From the NCBI GenBank assembly GCA_008360955.1, contig LUCM01001928.1:222446-286445 (forward strand): 64,000 nt of DNA, written 5' to 3'. Position 1 is the first letter of the stretch, and every line of letters begins with the position of its first letter. The stretch is from Fasciolopsis buskii. Lineage: Eukaryota; Platyhelminthes; Trematoda; Plagiorchiida; Fasciolidae. This document shows, in pieces, positions 11,459 through 23,499 of the stretch. The notes under the pieces are model-generated. The model was given only the letters and a program-made list of their open reading frames with translations. It was not told the DNA's origin and did no database searches. The translations under genes and the position numbers were made by a program.

Positions 11459-12736
11459 CTGTAAAACAGGAATCCTGTTTTGTGATGATGAGTAATGTAC
11501 ACAGCTATGTCAGTTATTCCGACCAAATACTGAGAAAATTCAAAGTCGTTGGTTTTTCCTGGTTAGACAACTGACTCAAACATCATTCCTTGCAAAGGCA
11601 GTTTTCATTTCAGAGCCCAGTTGTTCTCACATGTCATGAAAAGTTCGATGAGAGAGGAGAAACCGTAAAAATGAATACTTAAAAGGTATGAAATTGCCAT
11701 AAAAAATGGCTTTTTGGACTGTGATCGAAGAAATTCTAGAACCTGCAAAATGCAAATTGGTATCGATTTTGCCCAGGAAGTACGGATTTGTTGATCATTT
11801 CACCATCGCATTATTTTGATTGTATCTTTCCTAAGGTTAACAAACGAAGACCGAGGCTGGCAATCAATATCCCTCGCCATTTTTGAATTGCCAAAATTAT
11901 TCGAAATCTTGGTTAAAATATTCGGAGTTGGTTGAAATCATACACCTGTGTTTCATAAAAGCTAGCAAGAGAACATCGGGTTGCGATTAGTGGAGTGACT
12001 CAGGCGAATTCAGTTTCCCTTGAGGTGCTCGCAGTCATGCTCACGTAAGGTTAATCAATTTCCAGACCTTTGTGGACGAAATTTCTGTCGTATGGCAGTT
12101 CGGAGTCGCATTACGTGATTCCGAAAAACATTGACGTTGTTTCTGTAAAAGGCTGAAAATTGTACAGACGGTCAGCTTCTGAACGCTAGGCTCACCTCAA
12201 ACGAACCGAAGGACCAAGTCCGATGTAACGAAGTACCAGAGGCGATCTGTTCTACCAAAGATTGCATGTAATTATTATTGATCATAGATCCGCTTGTTCG
12301 CTTCTATTCTGTTTTTCGTGGATGCCAAGACCAGTACTCAAATGGGACTGAGACCAACTTTGAGCATGAAGTACACGAAGTTTTTCGCCGCTGGGAGGTG
12401 GTTGCCGGCCGATAGGCCTCAATCCAGGAGCAGTTGTCCGACCACGAAAAATGTTTGAGGAGGCGAAGCCTAAATGCAGCTGTAAATCGAAGCCCAATAC
12501 CCAAACCATTGGCATACGTGAATGATGTCAGAACGGAATGAGAGCGGTACGGTGTGCAAGCTGATTACGGATATTTGCAATCGCATGAATAAGTAGTGAG
12601 ATTTGATGGTGGAGATCGAGTTGTCCATAGTGAGAGTATTATAAAGCTTGAAAATTGCATTCAAGTATGAGTTGGTGATTGTCATGAGAAAGGTTACAGA
12701 TTTCTTAATGTAAGAAGAAAGCAAAAGAAAATAGAG
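11459..12736. other. Non-coding stretch with one weak exon candidate
   Basis: At 11966-12044 a frame reading AREHRVAISGVTQANSVSLE runs from an AG acceptor to a C|GTAAGG donor. The acceptor is poor in pyrimidines, so it is recorded only as a possibility. Nothing else was recognised. Confidence 0.3.
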
Positions 12737-13190
12737 ATGAAAAGTGGGTTAGTTATCTGTCACTTCAGCCTCTTCCTACCTGAATTGAGCCATCTACCTA
12801 GCAAAGGACTCAACATAGACCTGCAAAATGTCATAATGAAATATTACCCTACCGAAATAGGGCACGTGCTGAAATCATTAGGTTCCTCAGTGGACAATAA
12901 ATCCAAGATAAGACAGTTCACACCGTGGTTCACAGAAGACCATTCAACTTCCTGCCGGCCGTGGATCACAGTGCTAAAAGTTATGAGCGAGGATAAGGCC
13001 ATCATAATCCTGCCGTCTGACAAATAAAGATTCACGGCCACCTTGGACGGAATATTTCGTTACAGCAAGACAAATACTGAACGGGACCACAGTCTATCTG
13101 ACGCTGACCCGGCCGGAAGGCTGGAAGAGAACTGAGATCTAATTCGGATGCTCAGGTGTCAGAATCTCGGGATAATGTTTGACTTTGTCT
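12737..13190 (+). mobile_element. Penelope-like retroelement fragment (RT N-terminal part)
   Basis: The plus-strand frame reads ELSHLPSKGLNIDLQ, then a segment around KSKIRQ, then LKVMSEDKAIIILPSDK. It is broken by a stop where the family has Gly, and continues RFTATLDGIFRYSK, DHSLSDADPAGRLEE and a leucine-rich end. This order matches the region before the reverse transcriptase fingers of Penelope-like elements: a short L-S-x-G-L-N-F motif, K-I-R, then a D-K-x-I-x-I-L-P-A-D-K-G-R block, a strand with Asp, and D-P-x-x-x-L-E. The last part after the TGA near 13133 changes frame. Only a few hundred bases survive; no polymerase catalytic YxDD, GIY-YIG endonuclease or terminal repeats were seen. 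Confidence 0.62.
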
Positions 13191-14184
13191 CTAGCTTTAT
13201 GTATGATATAAAACGAATAAAGCAACGATCACTCATAAGAGATTTCCTCCGTTTCCCTTGACAACTTCTCTAAAATCTCCACAGATTTTGTGAACTGACC
13301 GCCTAGTATTGACGAAGAATTTTCGGGACGAGACTACACCTTAGCGTGAGAAGTTGGTTTACTTGCCTTCACATTCTGGATCCGTAAAACTGTGATGCAG
13401 GTTTTTTTTTACCATATTTGGCGCCGGTCATCGCAGTTGAATGACGATGCCCCTTGGTCTCCATGGCTCACTTAGTTTACGGGAAACAGGGCTCGGCAAC
13501 CACGATCTTGAGAATTAGAGAGCGCCAGAACTACGGATGATCTCAATGAATCAGACCATTGCGTAAAGCCAATTAAACCTTTAATCTTACGGAAAGTGGT
13601 AGTCGAAAACACTTGATAATTTAGGACCAACTTCATTGACCTCGACAAAAGCGCCTCAATGAATAACATTAAAGCGAATAGGTCTGCCACAAACTGACAT
13701 TGCCATCAGCGGCTAAACCAAGCCAGGTTTTGTCAATTCTGTTAACTATGCCCCATTACAATAATGATCAGAAGTTTAAAAGAAAAGCTCTGATGATAGT
13801 TCTCAAGAAAAAACCCCTTTGGCACAGCGCAACTGAATTTGGAGCACAAATACACCTTCCGAAGACCCATAATTTCCGTTGTGCTTGATCTGAAACTGGC
13901 ATCTGGTGTAGTCGATTTGCCATTTCTGTGGATATGTCTCTCACTGAAAGATGTGCCAGAAACAGTCACTTCCCTTTCCCAATATCTGCAGGCTAACAGC
14001 CCAAGATGAGTCCCTACTTTGGCGATATTTCATCCGAGTTCATCACGAGAAGTGGAGTTTTTTGGATTTGCCCAATCCTGCCCTCCTTTCAACTTTGTCG
14101 TTGGGATGACTACGGTAACAGCTGTATCCTCATGGGAGAACAGTGGCACTGATATTTGCTGAGGCACTAGACAGTGTGACTTAC
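13191..14184. other. Non-coding stretch after the Penelope fragment
   Basis: No recognisable continuation of the Penelope polymerase was found in any frame. Short frames at 13472-13969 on either strand show no family signature. Confidence 0.35.
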
Positions 14185-14244
14185 AATTTACGAATAATAC
14201 GCTGGTGAGTGAAGACCCTGTAAGATTCAAGTTATTCTCGACAG
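14185..14244 (-). CDS. Putative short exon, minus strand, unidentified
   Basis: On the minus strand a long pyrimidine-rich acceptor (TTTTTCCTGTCCTTCAAG|CT) precedes 60 nt ending AATT|GTAAGT. With two leading bases the frame reads VENNLNLTGSSLTSVLFVN and leaves one base over. It contains an N-L-T sequon and alternating hydrophobic residues typical of a beta-rich extracellular segment. The end phase fits the minus-strand exon candidate at 11410-11458. The surrounding open frame extends beyond both sites, so exon limits are uncertain. No family recognised. Confidence 0.3.
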
Positions 14245-14834
14245 CTTGAAGGACAGGAAAAATATATTTGGGATGCATTTTTCAATGTTAGATTGCGAAT
14301 TGCTGTTAAGGAACTGGTTTGCCTCATAACCAGATTGTACTTTTTCAGTAGGCGAGTTAAAAGAAGTAGATAAGTTCTGTCAATTACTCAGTTGCATTTC
14401 ACCCGATGGTCGCAAATCGGATGGTGTATCGTCACACATAAAGAACGGTCAATTGACATTTTCGGTATGATACATCTGCGGCACCGGCGTAACATCTGAA
14501 TATGCGACAACGGTCGGATTTTCACATCTGTGGAAGGGGTTCTGTCATATGCCTGAAACACGTGATCGCTGATAACAAAAGGCATGCGGAGACTCCTGGT
14601 GTTTGAACACTAGTGTTTGTGCACAGCTCTCGGAACATGTATGACAAAGGTTTTGATAACTAGGATGTTAGTAGCAGAATTTGAATCACAGAGCTCATTC
14701 CTCGGAAAAGACGTTAAATTTGCAAAAAGTATGTTGATGTTTGAATCACGTACTGGACATTCCCACAGACTGACTGTCTCGTTGCAAACCTTTCTCGTAG
14801 GCAGTTGGTGGTTCTTTTTATTTTCTTACTTCTT

Positions 14835-15010
14835 CTACTAGTGAAATAAAAATGTTTATTGTTTTTCAGGAAGGAGGCCGCGGCTAACAGAGACTCTGAC
14901 AGGGGTAACAAAATGCTCAACCGCGGGAGTATCCCGACTAGGTTCGTCAAAGTTATCGAGTTTGAGTCCGTAAAATTCTCCAACCTCCTGACCTTAGTGC
15001 GACAATAAAG
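14835..15010 (-). repeat. tRNA-derived SINE-like repeat, family B, copy 1
   Basis: This segment and 52900-53095 share their 3' part on the minus strand. Both have a GTTAGCCGCGGCC / TTGGCCGCCGCCC block, then TTCCTGAAAA, then an AT-rich tail of CATTTTTATTTCA type ending in AAG/AAA-rich DNA. In both, the shared part produces an L-L-A-A-A-x-F-L-K string in translation. The upstream part of this copy is too decayed to show clear polymerase III boxes. Two copies in one orientation in 64 kb suggest a family with many genomic copies. Confidence 0.5.
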
Positions 15011-17079
15011 TCCTTCTAACCTAAGAACCTGATGATTTTCTCGTTCCACTATTATTCGGATACTACGAGGTAAATGGTCAGAAAATCTGAACCGAAACTG
15101 AAATTCATGCCTAGACTGTGTGTTTACTTCCATACCAAGACCATCCGCGGTTTACAGGTGTTCTTGTACAAGGCAGCAAATAGTATGTTTTTCACGCAAA
15201 GCAATTTACACGGTTAAAATAGGCAACGGATTTCTTTCTTTCGAATACCTCATGTAAACATTTCCGAAAAAAGTCGAACTAACCATTGATATTATCTCCC
15301 CCAGGTATCATCCACTCATTACTGACTAATTTCTCTAGGATCAACCCCGTTATTTTGTTTTGTCGCATCAGTTTGATTGTATCGTTGACGTTACCTGTAC
15401 TGTTGTCATAGCCACCAGCGCGGCTTTGCTGTTTGATGCTCTTTGTCGTTCAAGTGATTTGTTGTCAGAAGTTGGAGTAACAGGGTCCGGAAGCACCACT
15501 GTTGAGGTTTGGTAATCGTACATAATTAATCTGACCCATATAGTACCATAGGAGTTTCGATCCTTCCTTGTTTTAGTTTGCGTTACTTTGATTGCTGCGC
15601 GTCGCTCAAACACCCGCTCGAGGGGCTTACGTCTCACGTAATCCTCCCCTCTCATGTTAGCCTTTTGAAGTAGTCTACATAAGGCGAGCAAAAATCGCCA
15701 TTTTGAGTCCTTAGGTTGTTTTGTATTTTCGTTAATGAACCAAGCATTAATGAAGCAAGTTGGTTTCTAACTTCCAGTAGCACGGATTGATTGATTGGAA
15801 AGTACTTCTGACTGCCGGTGGATTCCCCGTAAGTTATGCAGTTACCGGGACTTACGCCAACCAAAGTGCAGTTTTCACAAATGGAATAGCATGGAAAACC
15901 CTACTGACTAGCGAGCTGATGTCTTGGGCATTATGCTCGATATGACCACGAATGATATCTTAATTTTTCACTGTGGGCCGGTATGAAGTGAACGAATATT
16001 TACCTTTTAGATAGCATAATTTGTTCAAGAAATATTCATTAAGTTAAATGACGTTGATCACATTTGATGGGAAAAACGTAACCTCGTGGACGTCAAATGT
16101 AAGAGTTTACCAACTCACGGTCATTCTTGGTACCACTTTCAGATTTTTTCAGGCGCACCCTACACCCCACGTTGGCAGTGTATAAAATACTCTCATTTAT
16201 GGAGCAGGCACTGTTTTAGAACGATCCCATTAATAAATGTACTAAATGGACAAGGTTTCTACGGGAGATGTGAAGCGGACTAGCCAGTCTATCAGACAAA
16301 TGGCTGACTGAATACCACTAAAAAGTTATTCAAACCGTTCGGCTGCCGTTTTTGGACCTCCAGTTAAACCCAAACATTTTGCAGGCTCCGGAAAGTTAGT
16401 GGAGCCAGTTCTGTCTGTAGAAAGTGAATCTGCTTTTCTGTTACGACCCGTTCAACACATTGTGTATGGTTTTTCGAGATGCACTAACTGAAGACTGTTT
16501 GGTTCAACTACTTTACCCTTAAATCTATTAAAACTTGTTGTTTTTCAACACATTGAAAGTGTTTAAGAAAAAATGCACTGAAGGTTAATGAAGGACAGTG
16601 TGTCAAACGACTGTGAATATAGTGCCAGAAACCTTGCACGATCCGGATTATTTCTTTTTAAGGCTATGCGTCCTACCCCCGTGCTACTTCTAGCCACATC
16701 ACTGTTCAGGTCATTTGTTGACCGGAGCTGGTGAGTTTCTGGCGTCGACTTGAAGGAAGGGCATTCGGGGACAGGATGCACTTTAAATTGTTGAAAAGCA
16801 AACGGCAGAAGAAAGGTTGAGGATACGTGCAACAGGTTTTGCTTCGTTTATCGACCAAAGGACTGTAGTCAATGAGCTTAGTGAAACCGGTTGTAATCCC
16901 TGGTGAAATTTAATTTTGGCTGCTGCCATACACATTTCATCCCAATATATTCACGTGCATGAAAAAGACAAGTTTCAGGGGCAAACAATTTGTGATAAAC
17001 TAAAAAACCCCAAATCGGTGATTTTGTAGCCCATCAGTCAAATAGTTTAACAGAATGCTGGATTCACCTTCAGCTACTA
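15011..17079. other. Non-coding stretch, nothing recognised
   Basis: Minus-strand open frames at 15368-15864 are 107 and 70 codons long but lack known motifs or convincing flanking splice sites in phase. No tandem or dispersed repeat was seen by eye. Confidence 0.35.
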
Positions 17080-17480
17080 GGGTAGTCATTCACTCAGTCA
17101 CTTAAACACAATCTCACTCACTTACGCATTAAAGCACTCAATCAATTAATCATTCAATCAAACAGTCAAATAATCATTTGGTTTTAATCACACCAAGAGC
17201 CGAATTAGGCATCCAACCATTCTTTCACTAATTCACTCAATCAATAACTCATTCAAGCACTACTATTAACTCATTAACATGCTCAGTCATTCAATAAATA
17301 GTCCAATGAAAGAATCACTGGAAACCTCAGAAGCCTCTGTCTCTCCCTCCCTCACTCAATCACCCAATCAATCGATCAATCAATCAATCAATCAATCAAT
17401 CACTGTCTCACTCGCCCACTCACTCAACCATACATTCGCTCAAAGTCGATCAATTAGGCAATCTATCTATCCACTAGTCT
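17080..17480 (+). repeat. Decayed TCAA/CACT tandem repeat field
   Basis: About 400 bp are built from degenerate tetranucleotides (ACTC, TCAA, ATCA, CAGT). The cleanest part is a run of ATCA units at about 17366-17402, and CACT-type units lie on both sides. It reads as an old, expanded microsatellite that has diverged by point changes. Short Ser/Asn/Gln-rich open frames across it are by-products of the repeat. Confidence 0.8.
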
Positions 17481-19144
17481 GTGTCTAACTATCCACTCGT
17501 TTCGATCTACCTATCTTCCAATTTATCTGTAGGCATTTACATTCCTCTTCATGTTCTTTCTGCACTCAAAGCTCCAGCCTAAGAAACAGAACTGCTGTGA
17601 TCATGCCCCCGATACATGAACCAAAACCTATTCTTTTTTGTGCACAACTTTTCGTAGTTGTAGAATAATCACTTGTGCCTACTAAACTTTAGTGCCAAGC
17701 GTTCTGTTCCCATATCTAATTCACTAATTTTCACCAATTTCTGCTAATTCACCCGTCTCCCCTGGCAAACTTGACGCGTTTTTCTTTTTTGTTTTCTGTT
17801 GGTCGGTGCTAACCCTTGATCTCACAGATCGCATTGACAGTTGAAATTTAAGATGTGTTTCTAATCAATATCCATCTTCATTCTTGTTTTAGTCTGGCCA
17901 AGTACATAATAACTCGGTGGGGTCATGTGAAGCTGCCGATCAGCAGAGTGATGGACAAATTACAGAAAGATAGACGGATGAAAATTCTCACAATTTTGTT
18001 TTTTTAAATCTTTACCAAGCGAAATCGAGTAAAAACCCAGACGGTCATTGTGGATTCTTATTCGATTCTAACCAGTGAATCTCGTGACTGTCATTTTAAA
18101 CCTAACCCAGGAAATCGATAATAAGAAGACTTACAGCGAGACTTCTACCAAATCTATATTGAACCACTGAAACTCGCATGCGTGCAGCACGTTGTGTTAA
18201 TTCACGACGAGGATAATTTCACGTCACCATGTTGAGTACTCGCTTCTCTATTCCCTACCATTTCTGGAGATGATCATGGATTGATGACTGACGGCTTTAA
18301 CTGCTTCTACTAAGGTAGAGGCTTAAGAATTGGTAACTGAATGCAAATTCTTTATTCTAACCTCTTAATCGCTTCTAAAAGAGAAGTTTTTGTGGACCGC
18401 TAGAATTTGCCAGAAACTTTTCGTATTAGATCGTCCCAGGTGAGTACGTAACAAGTGCCATCGGAACCAAGACAAAAGAAAACAATGCGGGACAAAGAAT
18501 GACTGAAGAAACATTGTATACCATCCATGTCAGCTATCTCAAACTCCACCCTAAAGCCTTCCATCGCCTCTCTTGATCGACGATTTACTATGTGAATGTT
18601 CAAACCGAACTAATGGGTTACCTTGGGAATTTCCAAATCTTAGTCTGTAGTCAGAGAAACTGGTCGGCAAAACAGCACAAAATAGCCTTTGCAGGTCATT
18701 CGGAGCCAGGGACTGACACTCCAGTTTACGTCTTTTGTTAATCGTAGACCAGGAGGATGGCACCCGGGAGTCGCAGCAGGGCCAGTGACTGAGAAATTTG
18801 GTTCCTAAACCTCCGTTGCGGCAAAATGTCTTCTGACGAGACAAGGGTCAATGATCATGTTAAATAGTGGGCCACACTAGGGACGGCACAATAGCACCGA
18901 CGAACTGGTGACATTGGTACAATACTTTACGGGTGAAAACACATAACGACCTCGGCTCTGTTGCTGATTATTTCCTACCTCTTACTTGGTGAGCTCAAGT
19001 CCATCTTACTCACGGTTAATACAGAACAATTCGGTCGTTTCTTCGTCCAAAGCCCAGGGGGAGTAGGGGAGCGCACAATTCGGATGTTGGAGGCATGGTC
19101 TTCTTTTTCTTGTCTGTTTCCCTATCTGCGTCTGCATGCTTAAA

Positions 19145-19166
19145 TGTAAATATATATATATATATA
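19145..19166 (+). repeat. (TA)n microsatellite
   Basis: A short, nearly pure TA dinucleotide run lies in AT-rich DNA with no associated gene. Confidence 0.85.
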
Positions 19167-19353
19167 ATGTCTTTGTTCTCGAGTTTATTAATTGAAACTT
19201 ATCATCAGTCAAAATAAATGTTTATCCCATTACTGGAAACGTAAAGGAAGCCTCTATCCCACTATTTCATCCAACACGTTCGGTATAAGTGTTTGTCAGT
19301 CCCAATCGAACCTAACACTGAAGTTGCCTAAAATTGCAAGTCTTTTCTGTTAG

Positions 19354-19430
19354 TCACCAGAATTTCCATGAGACTGTCAACACCAGAAACATTTGGTCAT
19401 GTCATCCGCAAACCGTTGCGGTCAAATTCG
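19354..19430 (+). CDS. Putative internal exon, unidentified
   Basis: This 77-nt interval has one of the strongest acceptors in the window (GTCTTTTCTGTTAG|TC) and a consensus donor (TCG|GTGAGT). With two leading bases it is open for 25 codons: TRISMRLSTPETFGHV followed by IRKPLRSNS, ending in phase 0. The polar, basic character and complete lack of stops are compatible with real coding sequence, but the length is far too short to identify a family. No neighbouring exon of matching phase was found with confidence. It could be an exon of a gene with long introns or a coincidence of two good splice motifs. Confidence 0.35.
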
Positions 19431-19829
19431 GTGAGTGATGCCTAATTGCTCTCGAATGATTAACTGAATGCATAAATATACATATGTCCTTCCTCTTCAA
19501 CCTAATTTACCTTATGTAAACAGCGGTTGGAGAATGAAATAATCAAAAATACACATTCGTATACACCATGATTTCTAAACGTAACTAAGCTGCTGTTAGT
19601 GCAGCCACGGTTCTCTCACGGTAAACGTACACTTTCAAAAGTAGAAGACAGCATTCTTCAAACAGATGCAAACCAACGATGACAATTCGTTAATTTTACA
19701 CTAGACCGATTAAATTATATGAGTGAAATGCGATCACATCAAACCGATCCATTGTTAGCCCTAGACAAAAGATATAAAAAGGATAGAAAATAGGGAGAAA
19801 GTAGCACAAACAAAATTATCATTAAAAAA

Positions 19830-19844
19830 TCATCATTATCATCG

Positions 19845-19879
<35 letters not shown>

Positions 19880-19880
19880 G
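19830..19880 (+). repeat. (CAT)n microsatellite
   Basis: A trinucleotide run of about 50 bp, nearly pure from 19846. On the minus strand it gives a poly-Asp open frame, which is an artefact of the repeat. Confidence 0.9.
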
Positions 19881-22604
19881 GATTCAGCTTCCTTTTGTTG
19901 GCACCCACCTGCAAATGTTTTTTCTCTTGGCCATTTCACTGTTTATTTAGTTCACGTAATTATCGCGAGGGTCGTTTTGATTTGAAACTTTTGAGTGATG
20001 ATGCATACGTTTTACTCTCTCTATGGCTATACTTGGTCAAAATAACCATGTTCCAGTCTTTCTTTCCTCCTACCTCTAGTTGTCACTAAAAATGGCACCC
20101 AAATTAATCTTGATAATTCGGATTTTTTTAGTCAACTACTGAAATTGGCAATGCCAAAATCAGTTGCTTTCACTCAATTTGAAGGCTCACGCTTCGGGTG
20201 GTACTTGAAACAGCGCAATCATAACTTGTCAATCCTGGTACGACTAGGCTGTAAAGTTACTCCGAAATCTTCGTCATTCAATTTTCGATGGAAGACTATT
20301 CTCACCAAGGCTGTTTCACCTGATCTTCGATAATCACTGCGCTCTACTACTTCTACGGAACAGGAAAAAGAAACCCACCCACAAGAGCAATTGCTATGTT
20401 TGGAAGCTGAATGTGTAGTACGTGTTATTTATGCAGGCATATTCGTATGAGGGATCACCGGATGAATACCCCAACCTCGCTCAGTTGACAGATCTTACGC
20501 TCGTCTGGTTGGATTTTACCTGTCAAGTTGATTTTCACCACCACGGCAAGGTTTCACCGGTCTTGCTGGAGGAATAAACAGTTTCTTTTCTGTTCATCTT
20601 TGATAATTAATAGCTTTGACCTGTTCAAGGAGGAGTTTAGCTTTGAAATCCAACTTAACGATTCAATAAGCTCGAGATCAGTAAGCTTCGCTGGCATGCG
20701 TGCCCGCGTACGGAGCTGAGCAACAGCGATGGACATCAACCAATGTCACGTGGTGGCATGTTCTCAATCTTTCCAAATATGAAGGGGTATGTATAATGCT
20801 CACTTGTGAAATACATGCAGGCGAATAATCGACCATAATCGTTTAACATCGGGATCGTCATCTTATACGAAAAGTGACAAACACTGAGTTAGATTCCGAA
20901 GCAATTATACCGGTCGATTGATGTCTATGAACACCAGGTGATAAAAAATCTGGCTGAACAATGACTCACGTCATTTTTCCGATAATTAAAAATGGTGCTC
21001 TATTATGATTACCTACATTCTGAATTGCATCGTACCAAGATCAAACGATAACTCTTATTTTCGACCACTGGAAAATCAGACCACTGCGACGTGGTGACAG
21101 GTAGGAAAATAATGAGCCGTAATAAACATTCATATGACAGCTGGATCACCCACACGCTCGTACGATTTGGTTCAAATCGGAACACTGGCCTTTTTATTCG
21201 TATCAAATTTTCAACTACTAGCGGTTCTGATTGAAAGTGAAATCAATGCAGTCATGTACATGTACAATCGTGCTCAACTGCCAAATGAGTATATTTTACG
21301 ATCATGTGTGAGTGTGCCCATATATGCCCGAACATTCTCGGCTCTTTTTAGCGTGGGCTGAATCCCGCTACCACTTGTGACTCAGTTGCGTTTAGAGATT
21401 CGCCTTGTGGTTCTTCTTCTATCACTTTTTTTTCTATTTCGCTGGAAGTCGTTGTCTGATTATATTTATAGGACAACCTAATCCTATTGTCTTTTCAAAC
21501 AGTCTGTCACGCGAACAAGAGGTTGCCATCAACGTATCAGGAATTTCATTAGATTTCATTCTTCCTTGTCTATTAGGAATTACCGACTAGTAGGCGAGTG
21601 TGATTTTCTGCATTTCTTACACTTCCAGTTGTATCACATTTAATCAAACATTAAATAAGTGTTATAAACCATGACTGGAACGAAGAGGGGAGGATGAAAG
21701 ACAATGAAATCACAACAAAAAGGGCACACATGGCTCTCGAATACGAATCATACCAGTTTTAGACAATCGTTGTTTGAATAACTTACAGCAAGTGAACTAA
21801 TTTTTATTCTATAGATTAGCCTCGAAATTCACCTCGGATATCCGTGTCCAAGGTAGCTCTGTGATGTCATCGGTTCCCTTCCGGGTCGTGTCATGTCACA
21901 AAATATTGCATGCATAGTAGACAAGTAAGTGGATTCTTTTATCCCATAAAACATTAGGCTTTTCGTGGAGCCCCGAAGGAACACCTCGAGAGGTGCGAAC
22001 TGGTCGTTTCGCTTTACCATTTGAAATGGGTCAACAATTCCGACCGTTTGAAGCAGTTCACGTGGCCTATTAGGTGGTCCGTATGGGAATTAGTGCAATT
22101 AGGTTAGTCATCCCCTTTTTACTGGATGAGAATCGAATCGAGGGCATGCAGTCACGGAAATTACAGACAGATGTCGACTGGAATTGCAATTGCGTAGACA
22201 CGAAGATAGATACTGCTTGAACGACTGCGCCCTAGGTCTGTCCGCCTTTGTCACTGGAATTTACTAGAAACCATTTACACTTTCGTGTTGACTAGATGAC
22301 TGTATTTTTTATTTTCTCCAGAATTTTCTCATTTCAATCACATTAATATCGATAAAACACTAGGAACTGAGTTAACGTACTTCAGGATTCGTTTTTTAAT
22401 TTTTCAACACCGAACTTGCCACTTAAAATAGTGGAAACGCCGTAAAGACCTTTCGTCCTCGTTAGGAATCATCAATAAGGCTTATTCATTGCTGTGGAAC
22501 TGATGCGCGAACTGGTAATGTGTTCAGAGACGTGCGGATTAGAAAACCCAGTGACAGGTCTGAGAACTATTTCACTAACTGATGTTCGATGGACCGTAGC
22601 AAAT
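19881..22604. other. Non-coding stretch, nothing firmly supported
   Basis: One possible plus-strand exon at 21857-21924 (LCDVIGSLPGRVMSQNIACI, donor AA|GTAAGT) overlaps a minus-strand string TRPGREPMTSQS. That string is of the kind often produced by translating tRNA-like repeats, so the exon is not called. No other signal was found. Confidence 0.3.
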
Positions 22605-22735
22605 TGGCCTGGTTAGCACAATGCCTAAGGCGTTTGTTCGCGGTTAGCATCCCACTCCCGGCGGGATGGATTGCCGCCTGGGATGAGCCACTGTACAGTT
22701 TTTCTACGGCTTTCAGTGGCAAGCTTTATACCGAC
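22605..22735 (+). repeat. tRNA-derived SINE-like repeat, family C, copy 1
   Basis: The segment holds a near A-box (GGTTAGCACAATG), a weak B-box-like GGTTAGCATCCC, then GCCTGGGATGAGCCACTG and a tail with CTACGGCTTTCAGTGGCA. The last two blocks resemble the corresponding blocks of the repeat at 48640-48770. Family membership was judged by eye from two diverged copies. Confidence 0.38.
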
Positions 22736-22943
22736 ACCAACTAAATAATTGTTCTGAAGGTTTATTTATTCTTTTTTCTCAAACGTGCTCGATGGAAACC
22801 TCCAACTATGGGCAGAAGAATTTAATTAAGTCTCACGATTTTCCTCTCTAATCCCTAATCTTGTGAAGATCTTTCATACTGCAAGCCGTGGTGGTGTTTC
22901 ACACATGGGTCTCGCAAATTTCGTCGTGGACGCTTTATACGCA

Positions 22944-22975
22944 TGCACATACACACACACACATATATACACACG
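22944..22975 (+). repeat. (CA)n/(TA)n microsatellite
   Basis: An imperfect CA run with an ATATAT interruption. The His/Thr-rich open frames over it are artefacts. Confidence 0.85.
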
Positions 22976-23499
22976 ATCGAACCGGACAGATTTTTCAAAC
23001 AGAGGAACTTTTCTCCAGAGAGTATTTTGTTGTTCTCTTGCATCTGATCATTGTAAATTGCACGATGAAAAAATAGCTCACATCCGTTGCTCTCTACAAA
23101 TTACCCAGCGGAAGAGACAACCTGCCCCTCTTTGGAATTATTTACCCCCTATCTGGAATAGGCTCGTTACAGTGAGACTCTAACTTTATCTGGTGTGATG
23201 GCTTGTGCACCTCCATAACCCAACGAGCTATATAGGATGGCCTATCTCAAGCCGAAGATCCAGTCATGCCTGGAAGGTTCATAGTCTCCTGGTCCTCCAT
23301 GGTGATACTGATTTGATCCAACAGCTCAGTCGAGAAACAAGTGTAAGAATAATTGATCTAGGTAGATGGGCTTCCACTCAGCTAGTCTCTGCTGCCTTAG
23401 GAACTGGTTCTTGTGAGAATCAGAGGCTTTGGTTGAGAACCCTAATCGTTCTTCTGTTTAGCGGCTGGACTCCCTAGAAGTACCTGTCCATTAAATCAC

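Noticed and set aside
14714..15133. 139-codon minus-strand open frame as a gene
   Set aside because: Most of it overlaps the family B repeat, whose second copy gives a similar translated string.
18400..18603. 67-codon minus-strand frame with a beta-propeller-like stretch (LGSDGTCYVLTWDD)
   Set aside because: No further repeat units or flanking splice sites; it overlaps an equally good plus-strand donor (CCCAG|GTGAGT), so neither strand can be preferred.
18881..18988. Apparent exon ending TTG|GTGAGC
   Set aside because: On careful recount of the codons the promising upstream frame contains stops (TGA at 18909, TAA at 18944), and no acceptor fits the remaining frame.
19739..19939. Poly-Asp open frame on the minus strand
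   Set aside because: It is a direct translation of the CAT microsatellite.
21857..21924. Exon candidate with AA|GTAAGT donor
   Set aside because: The opposite strand translates to a TRPGREPMTSQS-type string that is common in tRNA-like repeats, so repeat origin is as likely; splice evidence alone is insufficient.
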